Below are positions 11,461 to 20,437 of a DNA stretch of 64,000 nucleotides, piece after piece. Both the position numbers and the translations under genes were made by a program. Position 1 is the stretch's first letter, and the number at the start of each line of letters is the position of its first letter. Below the pieces are notes generated by a model, which was given only the letters and a program-made list of their open reading frames with translations, was not told the origin of the DNA and searched no databases. The stretch covers positions 2,277,501-2,341,500 of the forward strand of contig NZ_CP030239.1 of the NCBI RefSeq assembly GCF_003285265.1, written 5' to 3'. This stretch comes from Paracoccus mutanolyticus (lineage in GTDB: Bacteria > Pseudomonadota > Alphaproteobacteria > Rhodobacterales > Rhodobacteraceae).

Positions 11461-12808
11461 TCCAGGCGGCGATTGTGACGCTGATGCCGGGATTTTCCTG
11501 TCCAAGGATCGCGGCGACCCGCTGAAGCAACACGGACAAAAGCGCCCTGAGATGGGCGAGGATCTTTCGGATATTGTGGCCGCAGGCGCAGAGGACGGCG
11601 AAGACCGCGTCGCCGATGCGGCCTTTCAGCGGGCATCTGGCCAGGCGACCATCGCTCTTCATGTGCCCGATCTCAGGCTCGATGGCACTTCGTCGCCTGA
11701 GGAGCTTTGCCAGGAGCGGGGTGATGCCGCGTCTTGTGCCGCTGATCAGGACCTTGGTGGTCTCCACGCCATGGCCGCGATAGCCGCGATCGACGACGGC
11801 GAGATCCGGCACCTGCTCGGTCAGGATGGCAACCTGCTCCAGTGCAGGCGCCAATGTATGGCCGTCGTAGGGGTTGTCAGGGAAGCTGCGGGCGCCGACG
11901 ACAAAGCCTCCGTCGAGGGTAGTAGCAAGGCTGACCTTGGTGCCGAACTCATAGCGGATGCGCGCCTTGCCCTTGGAGATGCAGTCGACCTCGGGCTCGT
12001 GCAGGGCGTAGATCTTGTTCTTGCTCTTCGGTGTCTGTTCGAGCAGGCGACCGACCAGCCAGAGCGCCTCCAGCACCCGTCCGCGCAGCGCGCCTTCGGG
12101 GATGTCCTGCAGGTGGCGGCGCAGGTCCCGGCGCACGCGGCCAACATAGCCCTTGAGTTGGCGCAGGGCCTTGCGCATGCGCTTGAACTGCCGGGCATGG
12201 GCATACCGCCCCACCTGGGCGGCCAGCCGCGGGGCAAGGCGCGCGTAGTTCTGGCGCAGATCGACCCCCGCTTCCTTCGCCAAGCCGACCAACAGCGCGC
12301 GGGCGCGCTCGTAAAGCCGCGCATCCGTGGGATGGGCGATGGTCTTTTCCATCACGGTCGTATCCACAGCCACCCGCTTCAGGCTCTTGTCGGTGACCGC
12401 GCCAGAAGCTCGGCCTGCCTCGATCGTCTTGGTCAGCAGCCACTCCACTCCTTCCTCCCCGATCCGCTTGCGCCAGCGCACCAGCGACGAGGGATCGATC
12501 GGGGGACGGTGCTGGAAGAACGTCTCGCCGGTGAAGTGCTGGTAATACGGGTTCTCGACCCACCGGGCGACGACTGCCTCGTCAGAGAGCTTGAAGGCGT
12601 GCTGGAGATACATGAGCCCCGCCACCAGGCGTGGAGATGTCGCTGGCCGTCCCTGGCGAGACGGAAAGAAGCTCGCCCACTCCCGTTCAAAGAAATCCCA
12701 GTCGATCAGTGCCGCAAGCTTCACCAACTCATGGCGGGCGTCGATCATGTCGACCAGTCTCGGGCGGAGCAGGTCATCCTGTTCAGGGGCGCGGGAATGG
12801 GGCTTCAT
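11450..12808 (-). CDS. IS5-family transposase, apparently intact
   Basis: About 452 residues from the ATG at 12808, chosen because family members start near MKPHSRAPEQ. An N-terminal helical DNA-binding part has the DUF772-like segment PRLVAGLMYLQHAFKLSDE. The DDE catalytic signature is visible as VAVDTTVMEK (D1), AVVDRGYRGHGVE (D2) and RRSAIEPEIGHMKSDGRL (E). It catalyses cut-and-paste or copy-paste movement of its IS. Terminal repeats are not both resolved: the upstream end has a hairpin at 12820-12861, but no matching downstream end was seen near 11400-11450. The long antisense frame 11552-12988 is a shadow. Confidence 0.85.
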   Translation of the reverse strand: MKPHSRAPEQDDLLRPRLVDMIDARHELVKLAALIDWDFFEREWASFFPSRQGRPATSPRLVAGLMYLQHAFKLSDEAVVARWVENPYYQHFTGETFFQHRPPIDPSSLVRWRKRIGEEGVEWLLTKTIEAGRASGAVTDKSLKRVAVDTTVMEKTIAHPTDARLYERARALLVGLAKEAGVDLRQNYARLAPRLAAQVGRYAHARQFKRMRKALRQLKGYVGRVRRDLRRHLQDIPEGALRGRVLEALWLVGRLLEQTPKSKNKIYALHEPEVDCISKGKARIRYEFGTKVSLATTLDGGFVVGARSFPDNPYDGHTLAPALEQVAILTEQVPDLAVVDRGYRGHGVETTKVLISGTRRGITPLLAKLLRRRSAIEPEIGHMKSDGRLARCPLKGRIGDAVFAVLCACGHNIRKILAHLRALLSVLLQRVAAILGQENPGISVTIAAWRIL

Positions 12809-12819
12809 CGGCGACCGGA

Positions 12820-12861
12820 AATTGCAGGGTTTCTGGCAAAAGCATACGAAACCCTGCAATT
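12820..12861. repeat. 14-bp inverted repeat upstream of the IS5-type transposase
   Basis: AATTGCAGGGTTTC at 12820-12833 pairs with GAAACCCTGCAATT at 12848-12861 across a 14-nt loop, starting 12 bp before the transposase ATG. It is likely the left terminal repeat plus an internal copy, able to form a hairpin that limits read-in expression. Confidence 0.55.
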
Positions 12862-12871
12862 CAAAGCCAAC

Positions 12872-13065
12872 AAAACGCATCGCCGAGCACCAATAATCGA
12901 CGCGCCAAATGCTCATGCCGGATCTACACGACCTGAACGGATGCGGCTGTGCGCCGGACGTACTGACGATTCGTCATTGAAGAAATGAACGTTCCTTCAA
13001 ATGAACGTCCCTTCAAATGATGATTGGCGTGGCCCGCGGACGGCAGCGGCATGATGCGGCCGGGC
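12872..13065. repeat. Copy 1 of a diverged ~190-bp duplication with TGAACGT repeats
   Basis: Aligns by eye with 14163-14365: shared blocks GCCGAGC, AATCGACG, CTCATGCC, CTACACG-CCTGAACGG, the 16-bp repeats, and then GGACGGCAGC-GCATGATGCGGC. It contains two units of AATGAACGTYCCTTCA at 12984-12999 and 13000-13015. Confidence 0.65.
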
Positions 13066-13074
13066 GCAGTTCGG

Positions 13075-13220
13075 CGAAGTTCGGCGATGCGGCGCGCCAG
13101 GCCGGTTTCGCCCGCGATGATGCGGATGTCGTGATCGCCCGCATCGCGCAAGCCGGCCATGATCGGTTCGGCCCGGTCCGGGTCTGGTTCGATGATGACG
13201 ATTGAAAGCCGCTTGTCCAT
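13075..13220 (-). pseudogene. NasT/AmiR-type ANTAR response regulator, N-terminal fragment
   Basis: Starts at a native-looking ATG (MDKRLSIVIIEPDPDRAEPI) and continues IMAGLRDAGDHDIRIIAGETGLARRIAEL, the receiver-like domain of the nitrate-responsive antiterminator NasT. Homology ends at the border of repeat copy 1. The RNA-binding ANTAR domain is missing. Confidence 0.7.
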
Positions 13221-14160
13221 CTGCCTTCCGGGAAAAAGCACACCCGCGCCCGGCAGGCAGGGCCGAATGGCGGCCTGCGCGCCGGACGCCGGCTAGAGCT
13301 GTCTGGCTACGCCTGATCGTGCTGTCGCAATCTCGGACGAAGGGGCTGGTCCGGGACCTGCCGCGCCTGGACCTCGCGAAAGCCGTGCGACTCTTGACCG
13401 GCCATGAAGGCCCGCTGGAGCAATACACACTGGTCGCCTGTCTGCCTGGCCACGACGCGGCGGCCTGTCCAAGACACGGCGGCATCTGCGAGATCAGACC
13501 CGTGCCGGGTAGAGCACTCAAAGGGTGAGCCCAGTTACGGGACCACCACCCGGCATCGCGGGGATGATGGGCACGCCGACGGCGAACGCGGCGCCACGCG
13601 GCAGCATGCTGCGCAAGCGGAAGGGCCGGATGACCTCGGATCAGGACGGTTTCGACCGCAGCCCGACGCTTGGCGAGTCACTGCATTTCGACAGGTGGAC
13701 GCCCGAGATCCTGCCGGAAGGCGCGACCTTCATATGCGCCGACGCGCACCAATCACTGACGGGCGTGGCAAGCAAGCTTCTGAAAGGCCGAACCACGAGC
13801 ATCGATCCGCTCTACGGCAAACTATGGGGCATCCGTGCGCCGCGGGCAGCGACAGCCCGGGTGCTGGCCACAGGCTTCACCCGACCGTCCATGACGAGGT
13901 GACGATCGAGATGCCGTCGCCTCCGCACAGGCCGCTTGGCAACGCCGACGATCGGGATGCGGACCCGAGGGGCCCATGATGCCCGGCGACATAGAACGAC
14001 CCCGCTGCGACGATCTGAGGCCCCGGTCGAGGTCCACAGCGCGCGACCGCGCAGGATGAAGAAATTCGTCACACAGCTGAAGACGCCGCAGGTCGACCCA
14101 GCATCCGCATCAATGCGCACAGTCTGATAAGGCCAGACCACATCAGCCGGTCGTCACTGA
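13221..14160. other. Mostly unassigned stretch
   Basis: No recognisable gene. GTAGAGCACTCAAAGGGTGA at 13508-13527 matches, with two mismatches, the reverse complement of an IS3-type leader at about 57000, which precedes a start codon there, so a trace of such an IS may lie here. The open frame 13525-13902 (+) is readable but matches nothing I know. Confidence 0.4.
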
Positions 14161-14162
14161 CT

Positions 14163-14365
14163 CGAATGGCCGAATGAAACCAATGGCCGAGCGCCAAAAT
14201 CGACGTCCTCATGCCTTGGAACTACACGCCCTGAACGGCATCAGCTTCCCGCTTACTGAAGATTTGAACGTCCCTTCAAATGAACGTTCCTTCAAATGAA
14301 CGTCCCTTCAAATGATGAATGGTGCAGTCCGGGGACGGCAGCAGCATGATGCGGCATGGGCGATC
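14163..14365. repeat. Copy 2 of the ~190-bp duplication with three TGAACGT repeats
   Basis: Same layout as copy 1 but with three 16-bp units at 14263-14278, 14279-14294 and 14295-14310, each carrying TTGAA/TGAA and TTCAA half sites. The difference in unit number and scattered mismatches show that the copies have been separate for some time. Confidence 0.65.
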
Positions 14366-14502
14366 CCCGGTGAAGGGCAGGGGCGCCGCCTCACCCGCGC
14401 TGATGCCATGAAGCAATGGTCATGTGGCTATGGGAGCCCGGCCCGCCCGGTGACGCGGGCCCTGTCCTTCGAGATGGATGCGCAAGCCGCGCCGCCCGCC
14501 GG

Positions 14503-14745
14503 TCAGCGGCGCGGCAGGGCCTCGGCCTGGCGGATCATCTCGGACAGGGGCAGGTCCAGCGCCTCGGCGATCTTGTGCATGGTCACGAGCGTCGGGCGGT
14601 GGCGGCTGCCCTCGAGAAGCGAGATGAAGCGCATCGACAGCCCGGCGCGATGCGCCAGCTGCTCCTGCGACAGGCCGGCCTCGCGCCGGCGCGTGCGCAG
14701 CACGGTGGCGTAGGCCTCGACGATGGGGTCGGCAATGCGGTCCAT
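14503..14745 (-). CDS. Small XRE-family regulator
   Basis: 80 residues; a single Cro/CI-type helix-turn-helix over residues about 14-68 (LRTRRREAGLSQEQLAHRAGL, MRFISLLEGSRHRPT, IAEALDLPLSEMI). It binds DNA as a dimer, most likely at the dyad at 14780-14797 located 35 bp upstream of its start, between it and the divergent gene at 14834, so autoregulation and control of that gene are expected. Intact, in contrast with its surroundings. Confidence 0.88.
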   Translation of the reverse strand: MDRIADPIVEAYATVLRTRRREAGLSQEQLAHRAGLSMRFISLLEGSRHRPTLVTMHKIAEALDLPLSEMIRQAEALPRR

Positions 14746-14779
14746 GCCGGCGATGAGCCGCGGATTGCCTCTTGATATC

Positions 14780-14797
14780 TATGAAGCAAACTTCATA
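14780..14797. promoter_or_regulatory. Operator-like dyad TATGAAG-CAAA-CTTCATA
   Basis: A perfect 7-bp inverted repeat with a 4-bp centre in the divergent gap between the XRE regulator and the zinc-ribbon gene. A further half site, TTATGAAC, follows at 14798-14805. Size and place match a Cro-type operator controlling both directions. Confidence 0.65.
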
Positions 14798-14833
14798 TTA
14801 TGAACCATGCTGTGAATTTGCGGGGCAAGACGG

Positions 14834-15178
14834 ATGAAGAGCCAGAGCCGGACGATCGACTGCGGTCCTTGCGGCACCCCGGTGAAGCGGACGGCGCGGG
14901 TCTGCCCCGGCTGCCACGCGCAGAAGGGCGTGCGCCGGCTGGCCAGCGGCCGCGTCGTCGGCCCCGAGGCGATCGGCAGGACCCGGCGCTTCGTGGCGTT
15001 CTTCGCAGCGGTCGGCCGCGATCTGCGCCGTCACCGGGGCTGGTCCTCGCCACCGGCCTGCGGCTTTGTCGGACCCGCGGGCGCCATCGCGGTCGGGTTT
15101 CAGCAACGGCCAGGAATACTGGTTCCGCTGACACCGGCCGCCTTTCCGAGTTCCCCGTTTCCAAGGAGCCTTCCATGA
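14834..15178 (+). CDS. Small zinc-ribbon protein, possibly frameshifted
   Basis: 114 codons. The N-terminus has a four-Cys zinc ribbon (CGPCGTPVKRTARVCPGC) as in small bacterial proteins that carry a ribbon followed by a membrane segment. The rest (residues about 50-114) is compositionally odd, and a frame change after residue 50 may have replaced the membrane part. Its TGA overlaps the ATG of the next gene (ATGA at 15175-15178), so the two would be translationally coupled. It probably answers to the XRE operator upstream. Confidence 0.5.
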   Translation: MKSQSRTIDCGPCGTPVKRTARVCPGCHAQKGVRRLASGRVVGPEAIGRTRRFVAFFAAVGRDLRRHRGWSSPPACGFVGPAGAIAVGFQQRPGILVPLTPAAFPSSPFPRSLP

Positions 15179-15648
15179 CCCCGAACCCCTTTGTCCTTGC
15201 GGCGGCGCTGCTGGCGCTTTCCGGTCCGGCCACGGCCGAGGTCTATCTGGCCCGCTGCAAGATGGGCGAATGCATCCATTACGAACAGAGCGGCCGCCGG
15301 GTCGAGGCGCAGGGCTCGGCCGCGGTTCCGGGCGAACTGGTGCGGGCCGGCTGCGCCAGGCGGTGTCGGCCAGCCCCGAGACCCGCACCGCCCAGCTGCA
15401 ATGGGGGGCGCCCTCCGAGGTGCGCTTCTTCTGCAGCACCGTGCGGCCGGCCTATCGCCTGGAGGATGCGGCTTCCAGGGCCTGGACCTGGGCCAGGTCT
15501 TCGGGGCGCCCGAGAGGTCTCGACCATGTATCTGCGCGCCTGCCATCCCTCTATCCCGGGCGGCGATATCGAGGCCGCGCTGCAGAGCCTCGGCTATCGT
15601 CCGACGCCCGATCGCACCTACCCGAGCTTCGAGGCGCTGATCCGCTGA
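15175..15648 (+). pseudogene. Small secreted protein gene with two frameshifts
   Basis: AAGGAG lies before the ATG at 15175. A Sec signal (FVLAAALLALSGPATA) is followed by EVYLARCKMGECIHYEQ. Coding then shifts frame near 15350 (segment ASPETRTAQLQWGAPSEV) and returns near 15480 (QVFGAPE, then STMYLRACHPS...YRPTPDRTYPSFEALIR to the stop). Joined, it is one protein of about 155 residues with paired Cys. No family recognised. The shifts may be mutations or sequencing errors. Confidence 0.6.
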
Positions 15649-15718
15649 CCCCAACGACGATGCCCCGCCGCCGCGCCGTCGGCGGCTGCCCCTGCCTGTC
15701 CGATCCGGAGAACCGCCC

Positions 15719-16430
15719 ATGCTGAAGACCCTTGCCCTGACCGGCTGCCTTGGCCTGGCGCTGGCCGCGCCGCTGGCCGCCGAGACCTACACCGATCCCG
15801 ACCGGGCCTGGTGGACCGGCTTCCTCGATGCGGTCGACGGCCGTGCGCCGGACCTCGAGGCGCTGGCGCGCCAGGACCTGGACTACCTGGCATCCGACGA
15901 GTTGACCCGCGACGCGGTGCTGGCAGGGTCATGCCGGCTGCAGTCGCCGCGGGCGGCAGCCCCGGCCACGGCCGAGGTGGTGCTGTCGACGGGCGGCGCT
16001 TGGGTTTTTCCGGGCTATTCACCGCCGGCCGCAATGCCCCGGCGACGCCGCTGGCCGGGAGCGGCTGGGCCTGCGAACTGGAAGGACGCGCCTTGGTCCC
16101 GCCAGCAGGGAGGAGGGCGCGCCCTGCGCCAGAGGATCGGCATGCGCGAGATCCTGGCCCAGGTGACGGTGACGGAGATCCGCAAATCCGCCACCCGGCG
16201 CCTTGGCTATGAGGGGCGGGTGACCGGCATCAGCTATTACACGCAGGATGGCAGCCTGCTGCGGCGCGTCAGCCCGCCCGAGGCGGCGCCGGTCGATGCC
16301 GCCGCGGCCGAGGGAAACCTCGATGCCCTTCGCGGCCGGATCCTCAGCGACGCGCGCATCCCGGCCCTCGGCACCCGCTGGGAGGAGGCGGCGCCCGCAC
16401 TGACCGCCGACTGGCCGGTGATCGCCAGCG
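15719..16430 (+). pseudogene. Secreted hypothetical protein, frameshifted and 3'-truncated
   Basis: GGAG lies before the ATG at 15719. A signal peptide (LALTGCLGLALAAPLAAE) is followed by YTDPDRAWWTGFLDAVDGR. The middle part continues in another frame (FSGLFTAGRNAPATPLAGSG, 16010-16110) and returns for MREILAQVTVTEIRK through TADWPVIASD. At 16431 homology is cut by a 27-bp sequence that recurs at 18590. Probably co-transcribed with the preceding secreted gene. Confidence 0.55.
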
Positions 16431-16457
16431 ATGTCTTTTGTCCCTCTCGCGACGCGG
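16431..16457. repeat. 27-bp direct repeat, copy 1
   Basis: Begins ATGTCTTTTGTCCCTCTCGC and continues GACGCGG; identical to 18590-18616 in the same orientation. Each copy sits exactly at a break in the surrounding homology, and each could begin an ORF (MSFVPLATR). Confidence 0.8.
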
Positions 16458-17084
16458 CCGAGGCGCCTTGGCTGGCGGCGCGGGCCGAGCGGCAACGCGC
16501 ATGGTCCAGAAGCAGCCCGAGCATGCGGCTTTCCCCCGAAGTCAGCGCGATCTCGGCCCCCGAGGGGCGGATGATGCGCCGGCTGGTAGGGTCGTGGACA
16601 AGCCCGCCGAAACGGCGGCGCAGGGCGCTGGGGCCGGGCTGGCGCGAGAGCCCCGGCGTCCCGGACGGCTGCGCCGGGCTGGTCTATATCCTCGGGCTAA
16701 TGTTGCGTTCGATCCCGCGCACCCTTGGGGACTTCCTGCGAGAGCCAGCCCGCCGCCGCCGCGTCGCGCAAAGCGCGCATCGGGCCACGGCCCGGCCGGC
16801 ACAGTCTCACTGGCCTCGGCAGCCGATTCGACAGCGAGGCCATCCGCGCCGGCGACCGCGTGCCCCATCCCGGCAGCCGCGGCGTGCCGACCTATGCGCC
16901 GGCGCCGGCACCGCCTCGGGCAGCCGAAATTGATGTTTGACGCCATCCACCTGCCAGATACCGTGCCAGCCATCGGCGGCGCGACGCAGTTCGAGGCCGT
17001 CGAGATGCGCCAGCGTCAATATCGGTTCGGTAATGGGGAGGTAGGGGGGCGAGGGGGAAGGCCCGCCGTATCTCTCAGACGGGG
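16458..17084. other. Decayed coding remnants, minus strand
   Basis: The minus strand 16900-17060 reads LTLAHLDGLELRRAADGWHG and IWQVDGVKHQFRLPE, which looks like a genuine small protein segment, but I cannot name the family. The rest is unassigned. Confidence 0.4.
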
Positions 17085-17091
17085 GTGAAAA

Positions 17092-17189
17092 AAGCGCCAC
17101 AAGCGCCACAAGCGTCACGGAAACTGCAAGCGTCACTGAAAAATACAATGAAATCAATACGCATGACACTTATGCAGCCAATGACGCTT
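17092..17189. repeat. Iteron-like 9-mers AAGCGYCAC
   Basis: AAGCGCCAC at 17092-17100 and 17101-17109, AAGCGTCAC at 17110-17118 and 17128-17136, and an inverted TGACGCTT at 17182-17189. Three copies are perfectly tandem. The stretch is more AT-rich than its neighbours. It could be replication iterons, a regulator array or a repetitive coding segment of a phage or plasmid primase leader. Confidence 0.55.
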
Positions 17190-17244
17190 ATTCCCGCCAT
17201 GACGCAAGCAAGGTCCATAATGACGGATGGGAGGGCGAAATCTG

Positions 17245-17460
17245 ATGACCGCCCTCGCTATCCTTCACGATCTTATCAGGGCGGGTGTCGAGTTCGAGAC
17301 GGACTGCAAACGCATCCGCTGGCGCAATGCACGCACCCGACTCCAGCGAATTTCAACATTTCGCCTAGTACGTTATCCGCTACAATGGCTCTCGCACGGG
17401 TCAGGACCGGATGATGCATACATCGTAGGTCAGAAGCTGTTAGCTGAAGTGTATGCTTAG
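17245..17460 (+). pseudogene. TubC-N-like small plasmid/phage protein, truncated
   Basis: MTALAILHDLIRAGVEFETD then CKRIRWRNA resembles the short TubC N-terminal docking-like domain seen beside primase genes in phage and plasmid DNA. After about 30 residues the similarity stops and the frame runs on to a chance stop. Confidence 0.45.
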
Positions 17461-17590
17461 TCCAAAACTCGCCGTGCGTAGCATGCAAATCCGCGATTTC
17501 CTGTGTGAAAAAATTGCTTTGCGAGCTACGCCCACGAGGAAGAGTTCCGTTGCTTTGATGACAGGCCGACCCGCAATGAGCATGAGCAAC

Positions 17591-17622
17591 AAGCGGCACT
17601 TCAAGCGCACGACGGAATTCGA
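17591..17622 (+). repeat. IS3-type orfB fragment shared with 21295-21326
   Basis: 32 bp with one mismatch relative to 21295-21326, encoding the IS3-family segment KR(H/R)FKRTTEFE. Both copies are followed within 20 bp by an ATCTGTCC motif, so the same IS-end junction appears to have been spread twice. Confidence 0.6.
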
Positions 17623-17639
17623 AAAGCGTGAAAACAATC

Positions 17640-18136
17640 TGTCCGGGGGGCACCGATGTCACATTCTACCGCCGGACTCTTCGCGCCTCGTAGCCTCCCC
17701 CGATGCGCCAAGGACTTGAGCTCCAGGAGGCACCCGAGGAGATCCTCGGATTTATTAGAGCGCGCGCGAGCATGTCTATGGAGGATGTCGGCCGTGGCTC
17801 AAAGCTACAAGCAGGTCTCTTCCTATCTCATCTCGACTTTTCTGCGGGCCGGCTCCGTATCCGACGCCGCTTTGCGACGAATTCTTCGCGAATTCATCGC
17901 AGAACTAAACCAGGCGCTCGCCAAGCTGTTGCGAGATCAATCGCTAGATCGCGACGACATGATCGATAGGTTGGGGATCGAGCGAACAACGTAAGAATAC
18001 TGGATGATTACTGAGCTACCCCCCCGCAAACTGGACACTGACATAAGCTATGATTTGCAGTCTGCTGATCTTCGAGGAGAAGGAGATCAGCCGGGCGGCT
18101 GTCGAAACGCAAGCCAGCACGCGCCAGACATATCAA
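17640..18136. other. Unassigned, one plausible coding segment
   Basis: Plus strand 17800-17994 reads YKQVSSYLISTFLRAGSVSD, then a helical stretch to a TAA, with codon use like real genes; no family recognised and no start with a ribosome-binding site. Confidence 0.3.
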
Positions 18137-18277
18137 CGCGAGCATGCGGGCGGCGCGGTCGTCGATGCCTTCGTCGGTGATGACGGTGTGGATGCGCGCC
18201 AGCGGGCAGAGCAGCAGGCTGGAGCGCTGGTCGAATTTCGAGCTGTCGGCCAGCACGATCAGTTCGTCTGCCTGGCC
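18137..18277 (-). pseudogene. DeoR-family sugar-operon regulator, C-terminal fragment
   Basis: GQADELIVLADSSKFDQRSS then LCPLARIHTVITDEGIDDRA is the effector-binding end of DeoR-type repressors. The N-terminal helix-turn-helix is absent. Borders are abrupt on both sides. Confidence 0.8.
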
Positions 18278-18589
18278 GATCAGCTTCTGGGGTATTCCTA
18301 TGCAGACCTCGAGCGGATCTGCGTCCAGGCAATGAAGCTTCGGTCCTCGGCGGCAACAAGGCGGTTTCGGACAAAGACTTCCGTGAAGCATCCCGGGCGC
18401 GCAAATAACCCGGCGATTTCGAGGTTCTTGGAAGTGCAGGCCGGCCGCACATGCAGCGGTCGATGTCGCGCGCGCACAACGGCGCGGAAAACCGGCTGCT
18501 GCTCGGTCGACCGATCCCAGGGGGCGGCATGGCGATGGAGTTCGCAGGCATGTCGCAGTGCCGCCGTACAAGGAACCTCCTGATGCGCT

Positions 18590-18616
18590 ATGTCTTTTGT
18601 CCCTCTCGCGACGCGG
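18590..18616. repeat. 27-bp direct repeat, copy 2
   Basis: Identical to 16431-16457. It follows CCTCCTGATGCGCT and is followed by unrelated sequence, again at a homology break. Confidence 0.8.
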
Positions 18617-19606
18617 GTGAGACGCTAGGGCTAACGCTGCTGGAAGTCGCTTGGAAGCGCTCGACCTAACGCCTGTCCAGCGACGAAGACCGCAACATCG
18701 TCATCTTCCTCCGAGGGCGATCTCTCTGCGTTTCTGAAGCGGATGGAAGTGATAGACCTCGGCCTGGAAGGCGGACAGGAATTCGACGATCCAGTCCTCG
18801 TCCTCGATCCGGGCCTGCTCCATCTGGAAGGCGTCCATGCCGCGCCCCTGCAGGCAGAAGTCGCGCGGGTCGAAGCTGATGACCTGCTGGCGAACGAGGC
18901 CAACATGTCGATATTGAGCTAGGGACTTCGGCGGACGGCCGATGGGAAAGCAGGGCCGGCAATCAGGGCTCGTTATCGGCGCCGGTCCGGATTTTTTCGA
19001 TGTCAATTGCATCAGGCCAGACAACGCCTGGATCACCGGATCCATGCCCGGACGGGTGCTGTCGTCGCCTTCAGTCCCGAGGTGGTCTGGCAATAGATCA
19101 GCCCGGGGGATTCTCGGCGCTGAGTTCCTCAGATGACCCGTGAGGACGCCCGAGATTCTGCGGCGCAGGCCGGCGCCCCGATTACTGCGCGCCGTCGCGC
19201 CCGTCGATGAAATCCTGCCTCGGGGCGCATGTCCCGAACGAGAGCGTTCCCGGCAGAACTCGGAAACGACGATGACAGGGGCCCGGCATGCGGGTCGCGG
19301 GGCGTTGCCCTGTTCGGCGACCTGAGAGAACGGCGGAGGGACGGAAGGCTGCAGCCGGCGGGGCAGCTAGTTTCCGCGACAGGAGTGCAGGACAACGGTG
19401 ACTTTCATGAGCGCCGGACGCTCTCGCGTCAGATGCGCGAGGCGATCACCAGATGACCGGGACGATACTGCCGCATTGCGTCATCCGCCGGCGAGACCGT
19501 GCGCGTACCGACCCGGCCGGGTCGGAACGATCCCGGACAAGGGGGGTTGTCCAGGGTGGATATGGCCCACCAAAGCGCATGAAGATCCAACAGAGGCAGG
19601 CGAACG
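18617..19606. other. Mostly unassigned
   Basis: The minus strand 18705-18905 has a coherent protein segment (VISFDPRDFCLQGRGMDAFQ, DEDWIVEFLSAFQAEVYHFH) that I could not place. The remainder carries no recognisable gene. Confidence 0.35.
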
Positions 19607-19684
19607 ATGGACCAGCAGCACAAGGACATCGTTGCCATCGGTGGTTCGGCCGGAAGCGGCTCTGCGAACCTCCGGAGCCAGTAA
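19607..19684 (+). pseudogene. CheB-type methylesterase, N-terminal fragment
   Basis: ATG with AGAGG 10 nt upstream, reading MDQQHKDIVAIGGSAGSGS: the GGSAG nucleophile loop (active Ser) of the CheB catalytic domain. After 20 codons the sequence changes and a TAA follows. Confidence 0.6.
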
Positions 19685-19759
19685 CGACATCCGGTGGGTT
19701 CACCGGCCAATGGGACCGTTCTCGGAGCAATGCTTCAAGGCGTGCTCCTCTCGCTGCCA

Positions 19760-19996
19760 TCACTCTGCATCGCGCTGCTTGACGCTTGTGCATAGCGCCT
19801 GCCAGTTGTTCCAGTTCCAGAACAGCGCCTTATCGCCCCGATGGGGCTTGATGTGATCCACAAGGGTCGCATCGGCACCGCACATGACGCAGCAGGAATG
19901 AAGGCTGAATACGAACTCGGCCCGTGCCTTCTCCCAATCGGCGTATAGCCACGCTGGCCGCTGCTCGCCAACAAGCCGCGGAATCCCGCGACCTGT
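19760..19996 (-). pseudogene. HNH endonuclease, phage-type, C-terminal part
   Basis: WEKARAEFVFSLHSCCVMCG, ADATLVDHIKPHRGDKALFW then NWNNWQALC contains the CxxC zinc pair, the DH catalytic pair and the NWQ box of the HNH family near phage terminase genes. The final CxxC helix is lost by frameshift. Confidence 0.75.
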
Positions 19997-20033
19997 CCCG
20001 GCTTCAGGATAAGGATGAAAACGTGCGCCTTCT

Positions 20034-20110
20034 GTGCCCGGAGACGGGATCGGCCCCGAGATCACCCAAGCGACCCTGCGCGTGCTGGATGCGGCCGACC
20101 GCCGTTTCGG
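20034..20110 (+). pseudogene. Isopropylmalate/isocitrate/tartrate dehydrogenase family, N-terminal fragment
   Basis: PGDGIGPEITQATLRVLDAA is the nucleotide-binding start of the LeuB/Icd/TtuC family. A frame change just upstream separates it from its probable start, and similarity ends near 20110. Confidence 0.7.
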
Positions 20111-20287
20111 CCTGGGGCTGGACATCGAGCAGGCCGACATGCCGACGACACCGGGTGAGCCGGAGCAGGAGACCACCCAGCACCCACGACCTTCTCGCGG
20201 TGTATCGCGTGCCGATGCCGCCGGAGTTTCAGGGCAATGTCAGCTGGCCGACGCGCTCGGCGCTCGGTTCCGCGACCCGAAGGACCC

Positions 20288-20437
20288 GGGCGGATAGCTG
20301 ACGCCGATGCCGTATCCGGTGCGGCCGTCCTTGACGATGCCGTATTTCTTCAGCACGGCAAAGAAGGCGCCCGCGAACTGTTCGCAGGTATTGCCCGCGC
20401 GCGCGGCCTCGAGCCCGGCCTCCAAAAGACCCGGAAC
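20288..20437 (-). pseudogene. M24 peptidase family, ectoine-hydrolase-like fragment
   Basis: GLEAARAGNTCEQFAGAFF, AVLKKYGIVKDGRTGYGIGV, SYPP resembles the C-terminal catalytic domain of DoeA-type ectoine hydrolase (creatinase/prolidase fold). Both ends are cut. Confidence 0.65.

Noticed and set aside
11552..12988. 478-codon plus-strand frame
   Set aside because: Antisense to the IS5-family transposase, which shows the DDE motifs.
12984..14310. Possible CRISPR array from the 16-bp repeats
   Set aside because: Units are directly adjacent without spacers, and no cas genes are present.
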